From the NCBI GenBank assembly GCA_009774655.1, contig VSOD01000292.1:1-5598 (forward strand): a stretch of 5,598 nt of DNA, given 5' to 3'. Source of the DNA: Lachnospiraceae bacterium. Lineage in GTDB: Bacteria > Bacillota_A > Clostridia > Lachnospirales > Lachnospiraceae. The translations under genes were made by a program, and so were the position numbers. The notes below the pieces were generated by a model that ran no database searches, was not told the DNA's origin, and saw only the letters and a list, made by a program, of their open reading frames with translations. Positions 5,584 through 5,598 of this stretch are shown here, in pieces (position 1 is the stretch's first letter; every line of letters begins with the position of its first letter).

Positions 5584-5598
5584 CTATTGGTAGTTACA

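Noticed and set aside
1..5598. CRISPR array, tRNA, rRNA or complete insertion sequence
   Set aside because: No regularly spaced direct repeats, no tRNA cloverleaf signatures, no conserved rRNA segments and no transposase motifs were seen in either strand.

Overview
The window looks like accessory DNA of a low-to-moderate-GC Firmicute, most likely a gut-type Clostridia species. The evidence is strong AGGAGG-type ribosome binding sites, rho-independent terminators, mixed codon use, and the family mix: an AgrA/AgrC-like two-component pair, a Bce-type ABC ATPase and an XRE-cupin regulator. This assignment is inferred from style and gene content; no marker gene is present.

Left part (1-1722): the tail of an unrecognised gene ends at 140 and is followed by a hairpin-plus-T-tract terminator. 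A clear extended -10 promoter then drives a two-gene unit: an XRE-cupin transcriptional regulator (271-828) and, 15 nt later, an MBL-fold metallo-hydrolase (844-1722). A perfect 9-bp inverted repeat brackets the predicted transcription start of this unit and is the best candidate operator. The hydrolase carries Asn where the Zn motif normally has its second His.

Middle part (1723-3762): a short open stretch with no credible start runs out of the hydrolase and overlaps the next start by 13 nt; it looks like the 3' end of a lost gene. A LytTR response regulator follows, split by a one-base frameshift between its receiver and DNA-binding domains. After the shift its frame lacks a stop and runs into the GHKL sensor kinase gene across a run of six G. 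One fewer G would give a stop exactly there. As written, the two-component system has an intact-looking kinase and a broken regulator. A strong terminator closes the unit.

Right part (3763-5598): an integral membrane acyltransferase of the DUF1624/heparan-glucosaminide acetyltransferase type (3857-4597) is followed closely by a BceA-like ABC ATPase (4612-5466). The ATPase has every catalytic motif, but its last ~46 residues do not resemble the family. The opposite strand of that same stretch, continuing toward the window end, reads like a fragment of another protein, which suggests a rearrangement junction near 5325. The partner permease is not visible.

Overall this is a patchwork of regulatory, transport and envelope genes with at least three signs of decay or rearrangement: the orphan tail, the frameshifted regulator and the altered ATPase C-terminus. 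No tRNA, rRNA, CRISPR array or complete insertion sequence was seen.
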